Of a stretch of DNA of 64,000 nucleotides, positions 9,519 through 22,200 are shown one piece after another. The stretch is from the NCBI GenBank assembly GCA_047967505.1, contig CM106541.1; one strand, given 5' to 3'. The notes under the pieces are model-generated. The model ran no database searches and had not been told where the DNA came from. It saw only the letters and a program-made list of their open reading frames with translations. Positions within the stretch are counted from its first letter, which is position 1, and every line of letters starts with the position of its first letter. Source of the DNA: Dipteris shenzhenensis (taxonomy: Eukaryota; Polypodiophyta; Polypodiopsida; Gleicheniales). Both the position numbers and the translations under genes were made by a program.

Positions 9519-11066
9519 CAGATACCTCTACAATATGCATGTTTTTCCTTTTTGCAAGTCAGCAACAATATTTTGGGCTTGCATTAATTTAAGTCATTGT
9601 ACATTAACATGAGCAATGCATTTATGCCAGATATCAATATCTACAAATACACCAGTTCCCATGTGCAAATATTGCTGCACTCAATTTAGGCATGTCCGCA
9701 TCCAACATAAACATCCTGCCCTTCTTCTTCCCTTTTGCTATCAAGTGACCTTTATTTTTCATATCCTCAACAAAGCATCCATGAGGATTAAATCTGATGT
9801 GCAATCCCTGCTCAACCATTTGACCAACAGAAACCAGGTTCTTGGTGATATTCGGGGTCACATGAAATACATCAGACAGGTATTTCTTTTTCCCATCCTG
9901 CATAGACAAAGGAATTTTACCAATCTGCACAATAGGATGTGCAGTATCATCACCCGTCTCCACAAATCCTGGTCTTTCCATTTTCCTTGCATCTTGCATC
10001 CATTCTGCATGACCTGTCATGTGGTTTGATGCACCTGAGTCAACATACCACACATCATTGCTTTCTTCTGCACTTGTCACAGAATTGGTCGTGCTGCACC
10101 ATAAACAAATGCTCATTTCTGTCATCACCCTGTCTAATAGAGAATGCATAATTGCCTTGCTACAATTTTCCAGTCATGATGTCATTCTACTTTTATAGCA
10201 ATCTTTAACCATATGACCCATTTTCCCAGAGTAGTAGAATTCAACATTGCTGTTTGCATTTTGGCCTCTTTGCCATCCACCATGACCTTTTTGCCTCCCC
10301 TTACCTCTAAAGATACCACTTCCTCCTCCATAGGACAGGTTTTCTTGAATTTGCTGCATATTTTGATTTCTGCCATGGCCTCTAGATCGGCCTGCTCGAC
10401 CTCTTCTAGCATTTGAGTAGAAGACAGTTTCTTTTGAAGTTCCTCCTGAAGAAGATGCACCACCATTTCTTTGCTCTTGACAAATTAGAAGAGCAATCAA
10501 CTCCTCAAAATCAGGAAAATTCTCACAGACAGCAATGGATATACGGAATTGTGCATAATCCTTTCCTAGACCATTCAAGGTCACAGAAACTAAATCATCA
10601 TCTTCCACTGGCGACCCAATAGAAGCAAGTGCATCTGCAATCTTCTTCACCTTCATGTGGTAGTAATTCATGCTCATATTTTCTCTCTGCACATTATGCA
10701 ACTCCTGCTTGTGAGCTGCATTTTCCTAGCTTGCATATTTGTGCTATACATTTTTGTCAAAATATCTCACGCCTCCTTCGGCATGCTTACATCCTAAAAA
10801 TGCACAATCATAGAATCTGAAATACTGATAGACAGTCAGTACATAACTTTGCTGGCTCTATCATGCCAGCCTTTAAATGCCTACAACTCCTGTTGATTTG
10901 GAACATTAGGAATAATTGGTTCTTGTTCAGCTCTAGTAATGAACTCCCAATACCCTTTTCCCTTAAGGAAATTCATCATTCTAAACTTCCATGCTTGGAA
11001 GTTGTTCTTGTCAAGCTTTTCAGTGACTATATGTGAAAGAGCATCAAACACCATTACAGAACACAA
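9519..11066 (-). pseudogene. Ty1/copia gag-protease fragment (copy A2)
   Basis: Right to left: gag N-terminus (10881-11047), gag core (10174-10701), protease with DSGASNHMTGH and a pre-integrase part (9634-10149), and a 40-bp integrase scrap (9519-9558) joined after a deletion of several hundred bases. Both first zinc-knuckle cysteines are lost (Phe and Ser), so RNA binding would fail. Two stops match TGG-to-TGA changes and one is CAG-to-TAG relative to copy D. Integrase core, RT and RNase H are missing. It starts at the same integrase point as fragment A1, which suggests a shared deleted ancestor. Confidence 0.8.
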
Positions 11067-11570
11067 AAATATTCTGTCACTGCAAAAAACACAACTTGTG
11101 CCTCACAAGGGAAAATCTGCAAAACTGACAAAAGTGGTATTTGACCATGCAATCACTTCCTAGTGACGATTTTGCATCAACAGGCAATAAGAATGATTCT
11201 GTCACTCCCAATATCTCTATGCACAGGCATATGATGCAATTTCTGCGGCAACTTTTCATCGACCTGCGGAACAGTGGTCGCATAACAAAAACAGGGCACT
11301 TTTTTAAGTGCTTGCAGAAAACTTCTACCACCAAAACGGGCCCTAAAATGGCCTCAAATCAAAAAAATAATGTCACCTCGTAGCATATACTGCCCTCTTG
11401 CCACACCGTGAAGGGCATCCCAATCTAAGACAACAATGCACTCTTGCACTTTTTGGCTGTGCTACTTGTAGAGATTTGCTCCCAAACTTGAAAAAGGAAA
11501 GCAACACTGATCCTCTTACCAAGACACCACCAACTTGGTTTGCTTTCTTGAGCTCCTTACCACGAACGAA
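11067..11570 (-). other. 5' leader of copy A2
   Basis: The leader between the 5' LTR/PBS and gag aligns along its length with the leader of D (23.63-24.1 kb), including the TTTGCTTTCTTGAGCTCCTTACCAC segment close to the PBS. Confidence 0.6.
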
Positions 11571-11582
11571 GCTCTGATACCA
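11571..11582 (-). other. Primer binding site of copy A2
   Basis: The plus strand reads GCTCTGATACCA, which is TGGTATCAGAGC on the minus strand. It abuts the LTR and is complementary to the initiator tRNA-Met 3' end. Confidence 0.8.
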
Positions 11583-11888
11583 AGTGAAGAGAGTGGGAGA
11601 GAAGTAAGGAGTCTGCTGAATACAATTTTCCTCTTCTTTTTTGTGAAAGCCAAAAGAACTCTCTCTAAGTACAAAAGGAATTGGTGAACCCTATATGTGG
11701 GTCTCAAACCAAACTCAGCTAGCCTAGGTGGCATACTAACTGAGCCACTACTAGAGTACATAAAGATAGCTATCATCCAGCTATTATTCATGGGCGGTGT
11801 ACCAACTGCATCTGCAGCTAACGAGTCGATGACATAAATGCACGACGGTCACCTTGGCATATCATGAGTGGAGCTCGATATCTCAAAA
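11583..11888 (-). repeat. 5' LTR of copy A2
   Basis: It is homologous to the 352-bp LTR of D over its whole length, with small deletions. The outer end is TATCTCAAAA instead of TATCTCAACA, and the inner end has lost the TG (AGTGAAG). The matching 3' LTR is absent. Confidence 0.75.
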
Positions 11889-12333
11889 ATCTTATCTACC
11901 TCTCTATAGCAAGCATCTTTAGGCTAGTCTGATGCACTATCACAAACCTCATTACACACTCAAACCACCAACTACTTGCTTGCCTCTGCCGATTTGTACA
12001 CCCATAGTAACTCCTTTCGCTCGGGGTCCTCTATATCCTTGTATTGGCACTCTATACAACTTCATGCTACCATCATGTCCTACCAAAATAAACCTACAAC
12101 ATGAGCTTGACAAGTATTTATAGAAGGAAAAATGATAGCCAAGGGAATTAATATTCACTGTCTTTGCCAAAAGTCATATACCCAATTGCAAAGCATGTCC
12201 TCCTTGTAGCTATTATCCTCCCTCTTCTTCGGATCTGCTTCTATGAGGAGGTCATCCAAAATTTTTCTCAAATAGAACATGAGCATTCCAAAATATTTTG
12301 GGTATGCCATAGATTTAAAGTAGGTGGATCGGT
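11889..12333. other. Intergenic stretch, nothing recognised
   Basis: A 72-codon minus-strand frame (11952-12170) has no recognisable domain. Some words recall copia pre-integrase regions, but not enough to call. Confidence 0.35.
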
Positions 12334-12581
12334 CTCGGGGGGGTCACTATGTATAAACCCTCTATACCACATGCATTCAAGGCATATTTCTAAAATCCCT
12401 TATCTGTGTAAATTTTTCATTAATAAAATGTACTCCTTTTCTATACAAATCTGTAAATTTTTTCCAATACTATTTTAAATAGTCCCTTATGTATATTTAT
12501 TTCTATAAATTTTAGAAATAAAAAACATCCTTTTGTTAAACTCACGTGATAGGGTTACATATGATGAGTGACTCCCCCGAG
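12334..12581. mobile_element. MITE, hAT-like (copy 1)
   Basis: About 248 bp with terminal inverted repeats of the form CTCGGGGG(G/A)GTCACT. It is flanked by GGATCGGT (12326-12333) and GGATCGAT (12582-12589), a 7/8 match to an 8-bp target duplication. The interior is AT-rich and non-coding. The same sequence occurs inverted at 40481-40730. Confidence 0.75.
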
Positions 12582-12689
12582 GGATCGATGTATAGAGAAA
12601 AAAGACGAGTGAAAACCAAAAAACAGATTAGCCAAAGCTCCAAGAGATCAAGTCTGCCATTTCTCAAGAACTTTATATTCACACAAGGC

Positions 12690-13345
12690 TTTTAGGACAC
12701 TGGCAAGACATAGAGCATAGTGGGAGCCTTCAACAACATACTTCGCAAACTGTGGGTCCTTGTAATATCAAAGAGCATGTAAATTTCAGCTATCTTTTTA
12801 CAACCTTTGAGACAAATTCTTATCATATTGCTCAAAAATGCCTTTGAGGTAGATGTCATCAAGTGCATTGCAACTCCAATGGATTGAGAGGCCCAAATTG
12901 GATTTTCCATCCATGTAATTATTTAGGTTGGTTATCATGCTCTTGGAGATCACCCTTGAGAAAGAGACAGCACGTCCTTTCAGTTGCTCTACTACTGATT
13001 GAACCTGTCAAATCTTCATGGTTCCTCTCATATCAAGAAAGAAGTTCTTCAACACATCCTAGAGGTCTGTTGGCAAGCTAGAAAGATCTACTCCACCATT
13101 TTTCCTAATTTGAGAATTGGGGTATACATCTAGAATATCATGTCTCTTCCGCTACTTCTCAAAGAAGTGTGCTTGCCAATTGCCTCCACCAAGAATGCCT
13201 AATGCATTTTAATTCATGCTTTCAGTGATGGTAATCTTTTGACCTTGATAGACTATTTGTCCATATTTCACTGTCACCTCCTATATCAACCTAGTGAAGT
13301 TGCTAAGAGTATCCAAATTGGGCTTTTGAAGAGCGAGTGAGGAGC
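12690..13345 (-). pseudogene. Decayed reading frame of unknown origin
   Basis: From an ATG near 13343 the minus strand keeps one frame for about 650 bases with no frameshift needed, but with about eight stop codons. Between the stops it looks protein-like, for example a GGGNWQAHFFEK stretch, HDILDVYPNSQIRKNGG, VLKNFFLDMRG and NNYMDGKSNLGLS. I do not recognise the family. It could be a captured host gene fragment or part of an unknown transposon. Every stop could come from CAA, CAG or CGA by one C-to-T change, but without an intact relative this is inference. Confidence 0.4.
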
Positions 13346-13360
13346 TCCCAGATGTCATGA

Positions 13361-14240
13361 TTTCAAGATCAGGGGAGGAGAGGCTCTCGCACTGTGTTGC
13401 AAAAGTGGAGGAAAGATTGTGTAAGGAGCTCTCGGACTATGCAAATGTTTTGGAGCTCAATGTGTCCAAGGGCATCCATTATAAGAAGGGATAGGAAGTT
13501 GCAAGAAGAGTGTAAGGGAGAAAGAAATGGTTGAGAGGGATAGAAGATGAAACAGTGAAGGAAATGGAATAGTGGAGACTTAAGTTTGCAGAGTGCAAGG
13601 GAGAAAGAAACGGTTGAGAGGGATAGAAGATGAGATAGTGAAGGGAATGGAATATACGAAGCTTATGTTTGTACCCGACTACAAGGCACTGTCAAGGTGA
13701 GAGCCACCATAGTGGTTGGCCCAAATCATAGGGCACCAACTCAATATGCAATATGTTACTACCCTTGTCTGAAATCCATAGTATGGGGGGACAAGGTCCA
13801 TATATAATGTTCATGGATTTCCTTCAAAAATTTCAAATATGCAAGGGAAAAATATGAAAATTTCATGTCCCCCTTCCCACAAAATATAAGGTATATAGCA
13901 ATATGCTAGATTTTAAGATTTGTACATATTTTTCATAATATGTGAGGCCCAAGGGGGGGGGGGCTCTTTTGGATGATGGGGGATAAAACATAAAATACAC
14001 TAAAATATGAAAACCCATCTTCTTTCAATTAATGTAACTTTTTCATGTGTTACCCAAATTTCAAGGTGTAAAGACATATTTGAAGCTCTTTTAGTGTAGA
14101 ACACAACTGTGTTAATTTAAATAATTTCTACTCATGGCATATTTTTTATTTCATCTCATACTCAAGTCTTGATAGGTTTCCTTACTAAAGGGAGTTGGTG
14201 CCCTAGGGCCCAAATTTTGATTAATTCAAGGCAACAATAC
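13361..14240. repeat. Non-coding stretch with a short tandem duplication
   Basis: A block starting TGTAAGGGAGAAAGAAATGG at 13511 recurs from 13594, an 83-bp tandem duplication. The rest is AT-rich with a G-run near 13951-13960 and no gene. Confidence 0.5.
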
Positions 14241-14245
14241 TACCT

Positions 14246-15060
14246 TGCATGGTAATGAGTGATTAGAGGAGATTAGGCTTCATGATCTATGTCTATGGTA
14301 ATTACTGCCATCTTTTGTCGAGGGTGGTGTCTAAGATTAGCAGCCACGTCTGTGGTGGCAGCTAAGATTCTACTAGGTTGGTAGTTAATTAGCAGCCATC
14401 ACAGTGGCCCATAATTACTCACCTGCCAGTTACCACCAATGGGCTTGCATGCATGATTACTACAAGTGCAGTAAATTACCAGTCATGTGGCTTGCATGCT
14501 CACTACAGTGCATGGTAATGAGTGATTAGAGGCACGATTAGGCTTCACTATTTACTTTTGTGGTAAGTACTGCCCGATGGTGGTTGTTCTCATCAACCAA
14601 ATATGTGGTGGCTAAGATTCCATTGGGTTGGCAGTTAATTACTAGCCACCACAATGGCCCACAATTACTCACTTGCTAGTTACCACCACCATTGGGCTTG
14701 CATGATCAGTAGAGTGCAACTAATTACCCATAACGAGACTTGCATGCTGAGCAGAGTACTAGAGTGCATGGTAATGAGTGATTAGAAGTGATTAGGCTTC
14801 ATGATTTATGTTTGTGGTAAGTACTGCCCTGTGGTGCTGACTCTCATTAGCCATGTATATCATGGCTAAGATTCCATTGGGTTGGCAGTTAATTACCAGC
14901 CACCGTAGTGGCCTACAATCACTGACTTGCCAATTACCACCACCGGGCATCTGCTTCATGATTACCAGCCACATCGTAATTATTTTCCATTGCCCATCTG
15001 GGGTGGTGCTTAAGATTACACTGGAATGGCAGTTAATTACCACCCACCGTAGTTGCATGC
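14246..15060. repeat. Tandem repeat, period about 260 bp
   Basis: The block TGCATGGTAATGAGTGATTA restarts at 14246, 14509 and 14765 (spacings 263 and 256). Each unit carries GGTTGGCAGTTAATTACCAGCC-like segments with TAATTACC inverted motifs and diverged internal copies. No coding is seen. Confidence 0.7.
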
Positions 15061-16460
15061 AATCAATATGGATGGAACATTGGGCCTTCAAGCATTTTGA
15101 ATTTTACATAGACCTGCGCTCTCATCGGAAATTCTTCAGACGTCATGATGCCATATCTATCCAATGGCATCCTAGATATCATATAATGTCCACTGGCCAT
15201 ATCTATCTAGTGGCATCCTGGATATTGCATAATGCATGTCGATATGGCCCTTTCCCTTGGAGGGGACCCCTCAAGGTCCATATTGTCAATTGCATTTTCT
15301 AAAAGTTTAATTTTATTTTTCTAGATGTATCTCCATGCAACCACATTGGTGCATTGTTGGAGCTATTTTAGTCCTAAACCAAGGAAATTGTAGTCCTATT
15401 GTACTAGTATTTGAGTCCTTGTTGCAACAAATCCTAAATCAGGGCAAAGTATTCCAAGCCAGTGTGACAGTGACTGGAGGCTAGGTGGTGCCATTTAGAT
15501 AATCAACTACAATTCATGGCGTAAAATTTGAGCAAAAGAGATTACATATACATCCAATAACGAGTTATATAAAAATTAACAACTTATACTGAGCAAAAAT
15601 TGAATAGAAGATCTTACATTTATAAAAGCTCAGTAATTGTGCTGAGAGCCTTAGAGGCCAAAAGATTACATCTAGCAACCATAACCACTCAAATATGAAA
15701 GTTGACAATAGTGCATACTGAGAGCCTCAAATTGAACAAAAGAGATTACATAAATGTAAAAACTCAGCAACAATTGTTGAGAGCCTTAGAGACCAAAAGA
15801 TTACATCTAGCAAGCCAAAAGATCACTGATGAACCTTAGAGGCCAAAAGATTACATCCAACCATTGCTGAGTGGTTATGAATCTTGTCGCATTCCAATTT
15901 CTTAGGGAGCTAATGAGGAGACCATGGAGAGGCTGAAGACCATGCACATTGATAGGACTTAGATTACAAGCCCCCCAACAAGACACGAGTACTCTGCTAT
16001 GAAAATCTTGAGGATTTCATCAATGTCTAGGGGGAACCCATACATCACAGCACTATAGAGGCCCTCTATGAGCATGTCATCCAAGCTAGTGACATGCAGA
16101 TGTGGGGGGAACGATTGAGGGAATGATAGGTGTCCAAAAGAGCTAGCATTTCTGGTCCTATAGAGTGCAAACCAATCACCTTATATGAGAAGGCAGATAA
16201 CATTGGGATCGCATTGCATCGAGGGGTGGTAGTAGTTACAATAGGCATGGTAAAGATAAGTGGGTGAGCAATGGAGTGGATGAGCAGGGGAGCAGATAAG
16301 TGATGAGAGCTAGAGGAGGGAGCATGGAGCAAAGTAGAGAAGGGGTAGAAGAGAGCTGGAGGAGGGTGTATGGAGCAAAGTAGTAGAGTGTGTGAAGCAA
16401 AGTAGCAATGGAGTAATGGCAGATGAGAGCAATATAGCAAACTGACAATTGCCATGGATC
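15061..16460. repeat. Non-coding stretch with short dispersed repeats
   Basis: Near 15140-15230 a CATATCTATC(C/T)A(A/G)TGGCATCCT block is duplicated. Between 15640 and 15860 the phrase GAGGCCAAAAGATTACATC recurs three times. 16066-16473 has open frames from an AG/TC-rich tract that look non-coding. Confidence 0.45.
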
Positions 16461-16700
16461 TTAGGGGGTGCACTAGTTAGAAACCCTATTATGTATCACG
16501 TGCATTCAAGGGGTATTTAAAAATCCCATCAATAAAAACACCCCTCTTTACTTAGTGATTTTTTTCTAAAGTTGAATTCAAAAACCCCTCCTATTATTGT
16601 AAACCTGTTAAAATTTTCAAAAGAGTCAAATTAAAATACACCTCCTTTTGAATGCACGTGGCACACTAAAATTTTATGAGTTGAACCCCTCGAGGTTTAG
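16461..16700. mobile_element. Diverged relative of the hAT-like MITE
   Basis: The ends CTTAGGGGGTGCACT and, inverted from the right, CTCGAGGGGTTCAACT resemble the 12334-12581 MITE. So does an inner CACGTGCATTCAAGG segment followed by AT-rich DNA. No target duplication remains. Confidence 0.45.
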
Positions 16701-17460
16701 TTTGTGGTCTGATTGCTTAGGGGAGCCTACATGTCCCCAAGTAGTGACAAAGAAATGCCAAAGCAATTTTACTTGGTTATTTGATTGGTTAGGGGAATTC
16801 AAATGACACCAAGTAGTTACAAAGCAATATCAAAGTAGTCAAAAGCACCTAGAATTGGTTAGCTTTATTATTGCAAGTGCTCTTCATTATGGCCCTTGGC
16901 AGCCACAAAACATTCTCAAAGCCGTAGGCGCCTCATTTCAAAGTAGTCCAAAGTTAAGTTACCTTTGTGGTTTGATTACTTAGGGTAGTTAGCATGGCCC
17001 CAAGAAATCACAAGAAGAGTCAACCCAATCAAAAAGCACATAGAATTGGTGTCTTCCTTGCTTAAGGGACTCATCATGACCCTAAGAAGACACAAAGCAG
17101 ATTCTAAGCACCTCCTCTTCTCTTTTCTTTTGCTTGAGGACTCATGCCCTAAGCAATCACAAACCAATGACAAAGAAAATAATGAGTAGGTTCACTAAGT
17201 GATTTCATTGCTTGGGGGATTGATCATCCCCCCTAGCACTCAAAAATTAATAAAAAAGCACCGACAATTGATAGCCTTATTGCTTGGGGGACCTAACATG
17301 GCTCCAAGCATCCACAATCAGAAGTCTAGGACTAGGTTAGTATAGGCACAAAAGTCACCATAGAGTTCCTAGGGAGGAAATGAATGTATAAAGCAATCCC
17401 GTGTCTATTGGAAGCACCTAATAGTAGTCCCATGAATGCTAAAAATTAGTGAGTGTACCA
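16701..17460. repeat. Degenerate repeat tract
   Basis: Variants of 'TTGCTTGGGGGACCTAACATGG ... CCAAGCA(A/T)(T/C)CACAAA' recur every 80-130 bases. They are too diverged to fix a period. No gene is seen. Confidence 0.4.
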
Positions 17461-18915
17461 AACCTGAGTTTCCTCAAGAAGATGAATAAGGAGCTTCATG
17501 TATATTTTTCTACCTATCCTCTTGCGACATACATATTCTTATTTTGGGACACCCATGTTTCTTGACCCAAAAATGCAAATACAATATCTTGAACCACTAT
17601 TGTAATGCTACTACATCATCACTGCTATCTTTGGCATGAAGATAGCAACAACATTCCCTAATCTTCAATGAATAAACAAGATTTTATAAAGTAAAAGTTT
17701 ATTCTATGGACACCCAAAGGCTTCGAAGCAAGAATTCTTGGCATTTTGAACCATCCAAATTCATCACCATCATCATGGTAGACCTTTTAAGAAAACTTCA
17801 TCATAGGTTTATATGTTGTATACAACTGCTCCCTACTCAGGGTAAATTTTAAGCGCGAATTATAGCCCAAAGGTGAATTTAAAAGCAATTAAAAATGTGG
17901 GTGGGCTATTTTGCATGTAAAAGAATGTAAAAAATTAGCCCAAAAAACTTACATTTAGTTAAAGACATGGATGTGTTAAATCGCCCGCCCTTTTCTACTT
18001 TCTCCCCTCTCACAAAGAAGTTCGCCCGACTCTCTCTCCTCACTTAGATGTATTTGTCATGCATTTGCCTGTGTGGCTTGGCCAATGCACTATTGCCTTG
18101 CTTCTCAGGTTCCAAGTAACACGCTGAATCGCTAATGGTATTGACGTCTACATTCTATAAAAACTTTGTGCGGCTTCTGTTGTTGCTGGCCTCGCTTCTC
18201 CATTTTTTGCATTTCCATCTAAGTGAAGTATTGAAACAAATGCTATCTCATCGACTAGATCTATTCCTGCACTAAATGTTGTGAGTAAATTACATTTTGA
18301 TGCCTATGAGAGGTAGTTGCTATGTTTGCTTATGTCCTGGAGCGACTCATAAATGATGTTTGATATCAACTAACATCTAATTGCTCTTGCAGATCCCTAC
18401 CTTCTACATAAGCTTGAAGACTTGAAAAATGTAGAATGAAGACTTGCAAACATAAAACGGTAAAACGTCACTTTTTTATTGTCCTTCAAAAACTATGGAG
18501 ATGGCAAAAGCAATCTTGTAAGTTGTGGCATGACTCTACGAGGGAGAAACGAGTTCCACATCTGATAGCCGACACATTCACGTATGCCTTGTGCGATTTT
18601 AGATTTCGGTATGCCTTGTGTGATTTCTCTCCCCATGTAATATAAAGCCCTCCTTGTATCACTATATCTTGTCCCATGTGTTGAGTAACTTTGTGTGCCT
18701 TTCACATTGACATGGGTAGCTTTTTTTTTGCTTACATCTAGTTCATCAATTTGTGAATATTTCATCTCATGTAATCTCAAAACTAATTCCTTTGGGTATT
18801 TTTGTAATTGTTTGTTCCATGAGTGAGTGCAGTGCTATCATGTTCTCAATAATTTATAAGAACACTATTACATTAACCTCCTCTTTTTGCCTATTTGGTG
18901 ATGTAATATCAAATC
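17461..18915. other. Intergenic stretch without recognised features
   Basis: No domain, terminal repeat or convincing long frame. Short overlapping open frames at 18436-18780 on both strands are not supported. Confidence 0.4.
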
Positions 18916-18920
18916 TCAGG

Positions 18921-19272
18921 TGTGAATATTATGGGAGAGAGGGAAGGAGTCTCACTTGAGGCTTTCTCACAATCACAATGGGGGGATACACACAAAGGTG
19001 GAGGCTGAAAACAGTTTTCCTCTTCTTAGTTGTGAAAGCCAAAAGAACTCAAGTACAAAGAAATAGAAGAACCCTATATGTGGGTCTCAAACCAAACTCA
19101 ACTAACTAAGGTGGCATACTAACTGAGCCACAAACTAGAGTAGATAAGGATAGCTGTCATTCAGGCATTATTCGTGGGCGGTGTACCAACCGCATCTCCA
19201 GCTAACAGGTCGGTGACATAAATGCACAACAGTCACCCTGGCATATCGCGAGTGGAGCTCGATATCTCAACA
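18921..19272 (-). repeat. 3' LTR of element D
   Basis: It has TG...CA termini and is 352 bp. It aligns base for base with 24119-24470 except for about eight substitutions. Confidence 0.95.
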
Positions 19273-19281
19273 CTCCCCCTC
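19273..19281 (-). other. Polypurine tract of element D
   Basis: The minus strand reads GAGGGGGAG directly before the 3' LTR start TGTTGAGATATC. Confidence 0.85.
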
Positions 19282-22200
19282 GAGCTCAATCCCAATTCCT
19301 GCACACCAAGTAGGTCTCTGAACTTGCGCAGCTTCTCTGCACCCAATGCTTTCATGAAGATGTTAGCTACTTGATCCTCTGTGCTGACATAAACTAGATC
19401 AATGAGACCTAGTAAAACCTTCTCCTGCACATAGTGATAATGCACCTCAATGTGCTTTGTTCTGGCATGAAAGACTGGGTTCTTTGCCAAATGTATACTA
19501 CTCATGTTGTCACAATAAATGACAACTGGCCCATCTGTAGACTGATGCATATCATAAAGTAGCTTATGCAACCAAGCTACCTCACATGCAGCCATTGCTG
19601 CACCCCTGTACTCAGCCTCTGTGCTCGACAAGGCAACTGTAGGCTGTTTCTTGCTGCTCCAAGTGACTGCAGCACTCCCAAAAGAGAACACATATCCACT
19701 GGTAGATCGTCTATCAGAAATGCTACCAGCCCAATCAGCATCAGTGTATCCATGCAACTGTATCTGAACCCCAGCCTCATAAAATCGTCCATATTGCAAT
19801 GTGGACTTCACATACCTGAGTATGCGTCTAGCCGCATCCAAATGCGGTTTCCTTGGAGCCTGCATAAACTGACTTACCAACCCAACAGCATAGCCAAATC
19901 TGGCTTGGTAATAGTCATGTAAATCAAACTTCCTACTATGCGTCTATACATAGTAGGGTCTTCCAGAAGCTCACCTGCATCTGTGCTCAGCTTCACATTC
20001 TGCTCCAAAGGAACTAAAATAGGCTTACAGCCTGTCATCCCATATTTGGACAGCATGTCCAATCCATACTGCCTCTGCAAGAGCTGTATCCCACTTGGTG
20101 ATCTAATCACCTCAATGCCCAAGAAATAATGCAGCTCTCCCAAATCCTTCATCTCAAACTTCTGCCTCAATAGCATTTTCACATGAAGGATATCTTCATC
20201 ACTATCACCTGTGATGATCAAATCATCAACATAAATGACCAGCAGCATAATCCCTTTCTCTGTTTTTCTCACATAGAGTGAGAAATCTGCCTTGGAAATC
20301 TGAAAGCCAATAGTGACAAGATACTGTCCTATCTTGTCAGACCATGCTCTAGGTGCTTGCTTCAAGCCATACAAGGCTTTCTTCAACCTGCAAACAAACT
20401 CAAGATGAATAGCATGAATATAACCTGCTGGCTGCTCCATAAAGACCTCTTCTTGCAAATCACCATGCAAGAAGGCATTCTTTACATCCATTTGATGTAA
20501 AGACCATCCCTTTGATGCAGCCATAGCAATGGCTGCTCTTACGGTTGCCATCCTTGCAATCGGGTTGAAAGTTTCTTCATAATCAATGCCATATGTCTGT
20601 GCATACCCCTTGACAACTAATCTTGCCTTGTATCTATTCACAGAACCATCTGCATTGTGCTTGATCTTATAAACCCACTTACAGCCAATTGCATTCTTGC
20701 CTTTAGGCAAAGGCACCAATTCCCATGTAGCATTAGCATCCAAGGCATCCATTTCTTCATCCATGGCTTTCTCCCATTTTTCATTTCCCATGGCTTGCTC
20801 AAAAGAAGTGGGTTTTGGTTCCTGTATCACTTTGACCATATAGGCATAGTGAATGGCTGTAAATCCATCATATTTCAGCCTATCCACAGGATACCTAACC
20901 CTGGTAGACCTGCGCAAAATAGGCTCACTTCCAAGTGCTCTCAAAACATCCCTGGTCTTCCTTACTCCAGGTGTAACAACAGAAGGAATACCCAACTCAT
21001 CATCAATGCTCTGTTCTGAGCCACTGGATTCACCATCCACATAAGAGTGACCTGCATTCACATCAAACATGGGCTGATCTACCTTCTCTTTTCCTTTTCG
21101 TGATACCTGCGTGTGATACCTGCGTACCACTATCTACATTGCTTTGAGGGGATTCTCCTGATCTCAATCTACCTGTCCATGGCGAAGTATGTGAACCACT
21201 GGTAGAGGACACTCCAGGTCCACTGATATTTTGTGATTGCTGCGGTGCATTCTGTGCAGCATTACCATTTTGTGCATCTACATCAATCATCACATTTACT
21301 GGTTTATACCAGCTGCTCATCTCATCAAAAACAACATCTCTGCTCACTGTGAACTTACATGTAGAAGGGTTATAGCATCTATACCCTTTCTGCTGCAGAG
21401 AATAACCAATAAAGACGCACTTCTCAGCTTTTGGATCCAACTTGGACCTCAACTCATCTGGCACATGGACATAAGCAATGCAACCAAAAATCTTCAGATG
21501 AGAAATATCTGGTTTCCTACCAGTATACATCTCCTCTGGCGTCATGCCATGTATTGCTGCAGTGGGAGTCCTATTCATTATATAGACTGCCGTAGCAACT
21601 GCTTCAGCCCAATAATAATCTGGTAGATCTTTTTCATTTAGCATAGCCCGAGACACCTCTCCAATATGCCTGTTTTTTCTTTCTGCAATTCCATTTTGCT
21701 GTGGGGTATGACTGCATGAATATTGCTGCTTTATACCATGCTCCTGCAAGAACCTTGCAAACTCATTTGAGAGGTACTCTCCCCCTCCATCTGACCTTAG
21801 GCATTTTATTTGCAGGCCTGTTTCTTTTTCAACCATAGCTTTGAAAGCTTTGAAGTTCCCAAACACTTCACTTTTCTTTTTCATAAAATACACCCACAGT
21901 TTTATGCTTAAGTCATCAATAAATGTGACAAAATAGTGACAGCCTCCAATAGATGCAGCTTTTGTAGTCCACACATCAGAGTGGATTAATTCCAATGGTT
22001 TTTTACTCTCTTGAACATGCCTAGGAAAAGGTTTCCTTGCCTGTTTCCCAAATTGGCAGGCTTCACAAATCTTGTGCATTTCTGCAACCTTGAATTTTGG
22101 CAATCCTGCAACAATATTTTGGGCTTGCATTGATTTAAGTCGCTGTATATTAACATGACCAATGCGTTTGTGCCAAATATCAATATCTGCAACTACACCG

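Noticed and set aside
12690-13345. U-to-C RNA editing restoring the stop codons (organellar style)
   Set aside because: The stops fit editing in form, but the surroundings are nuclear transposons, where such editing is not established. Deamination decay is simpler.
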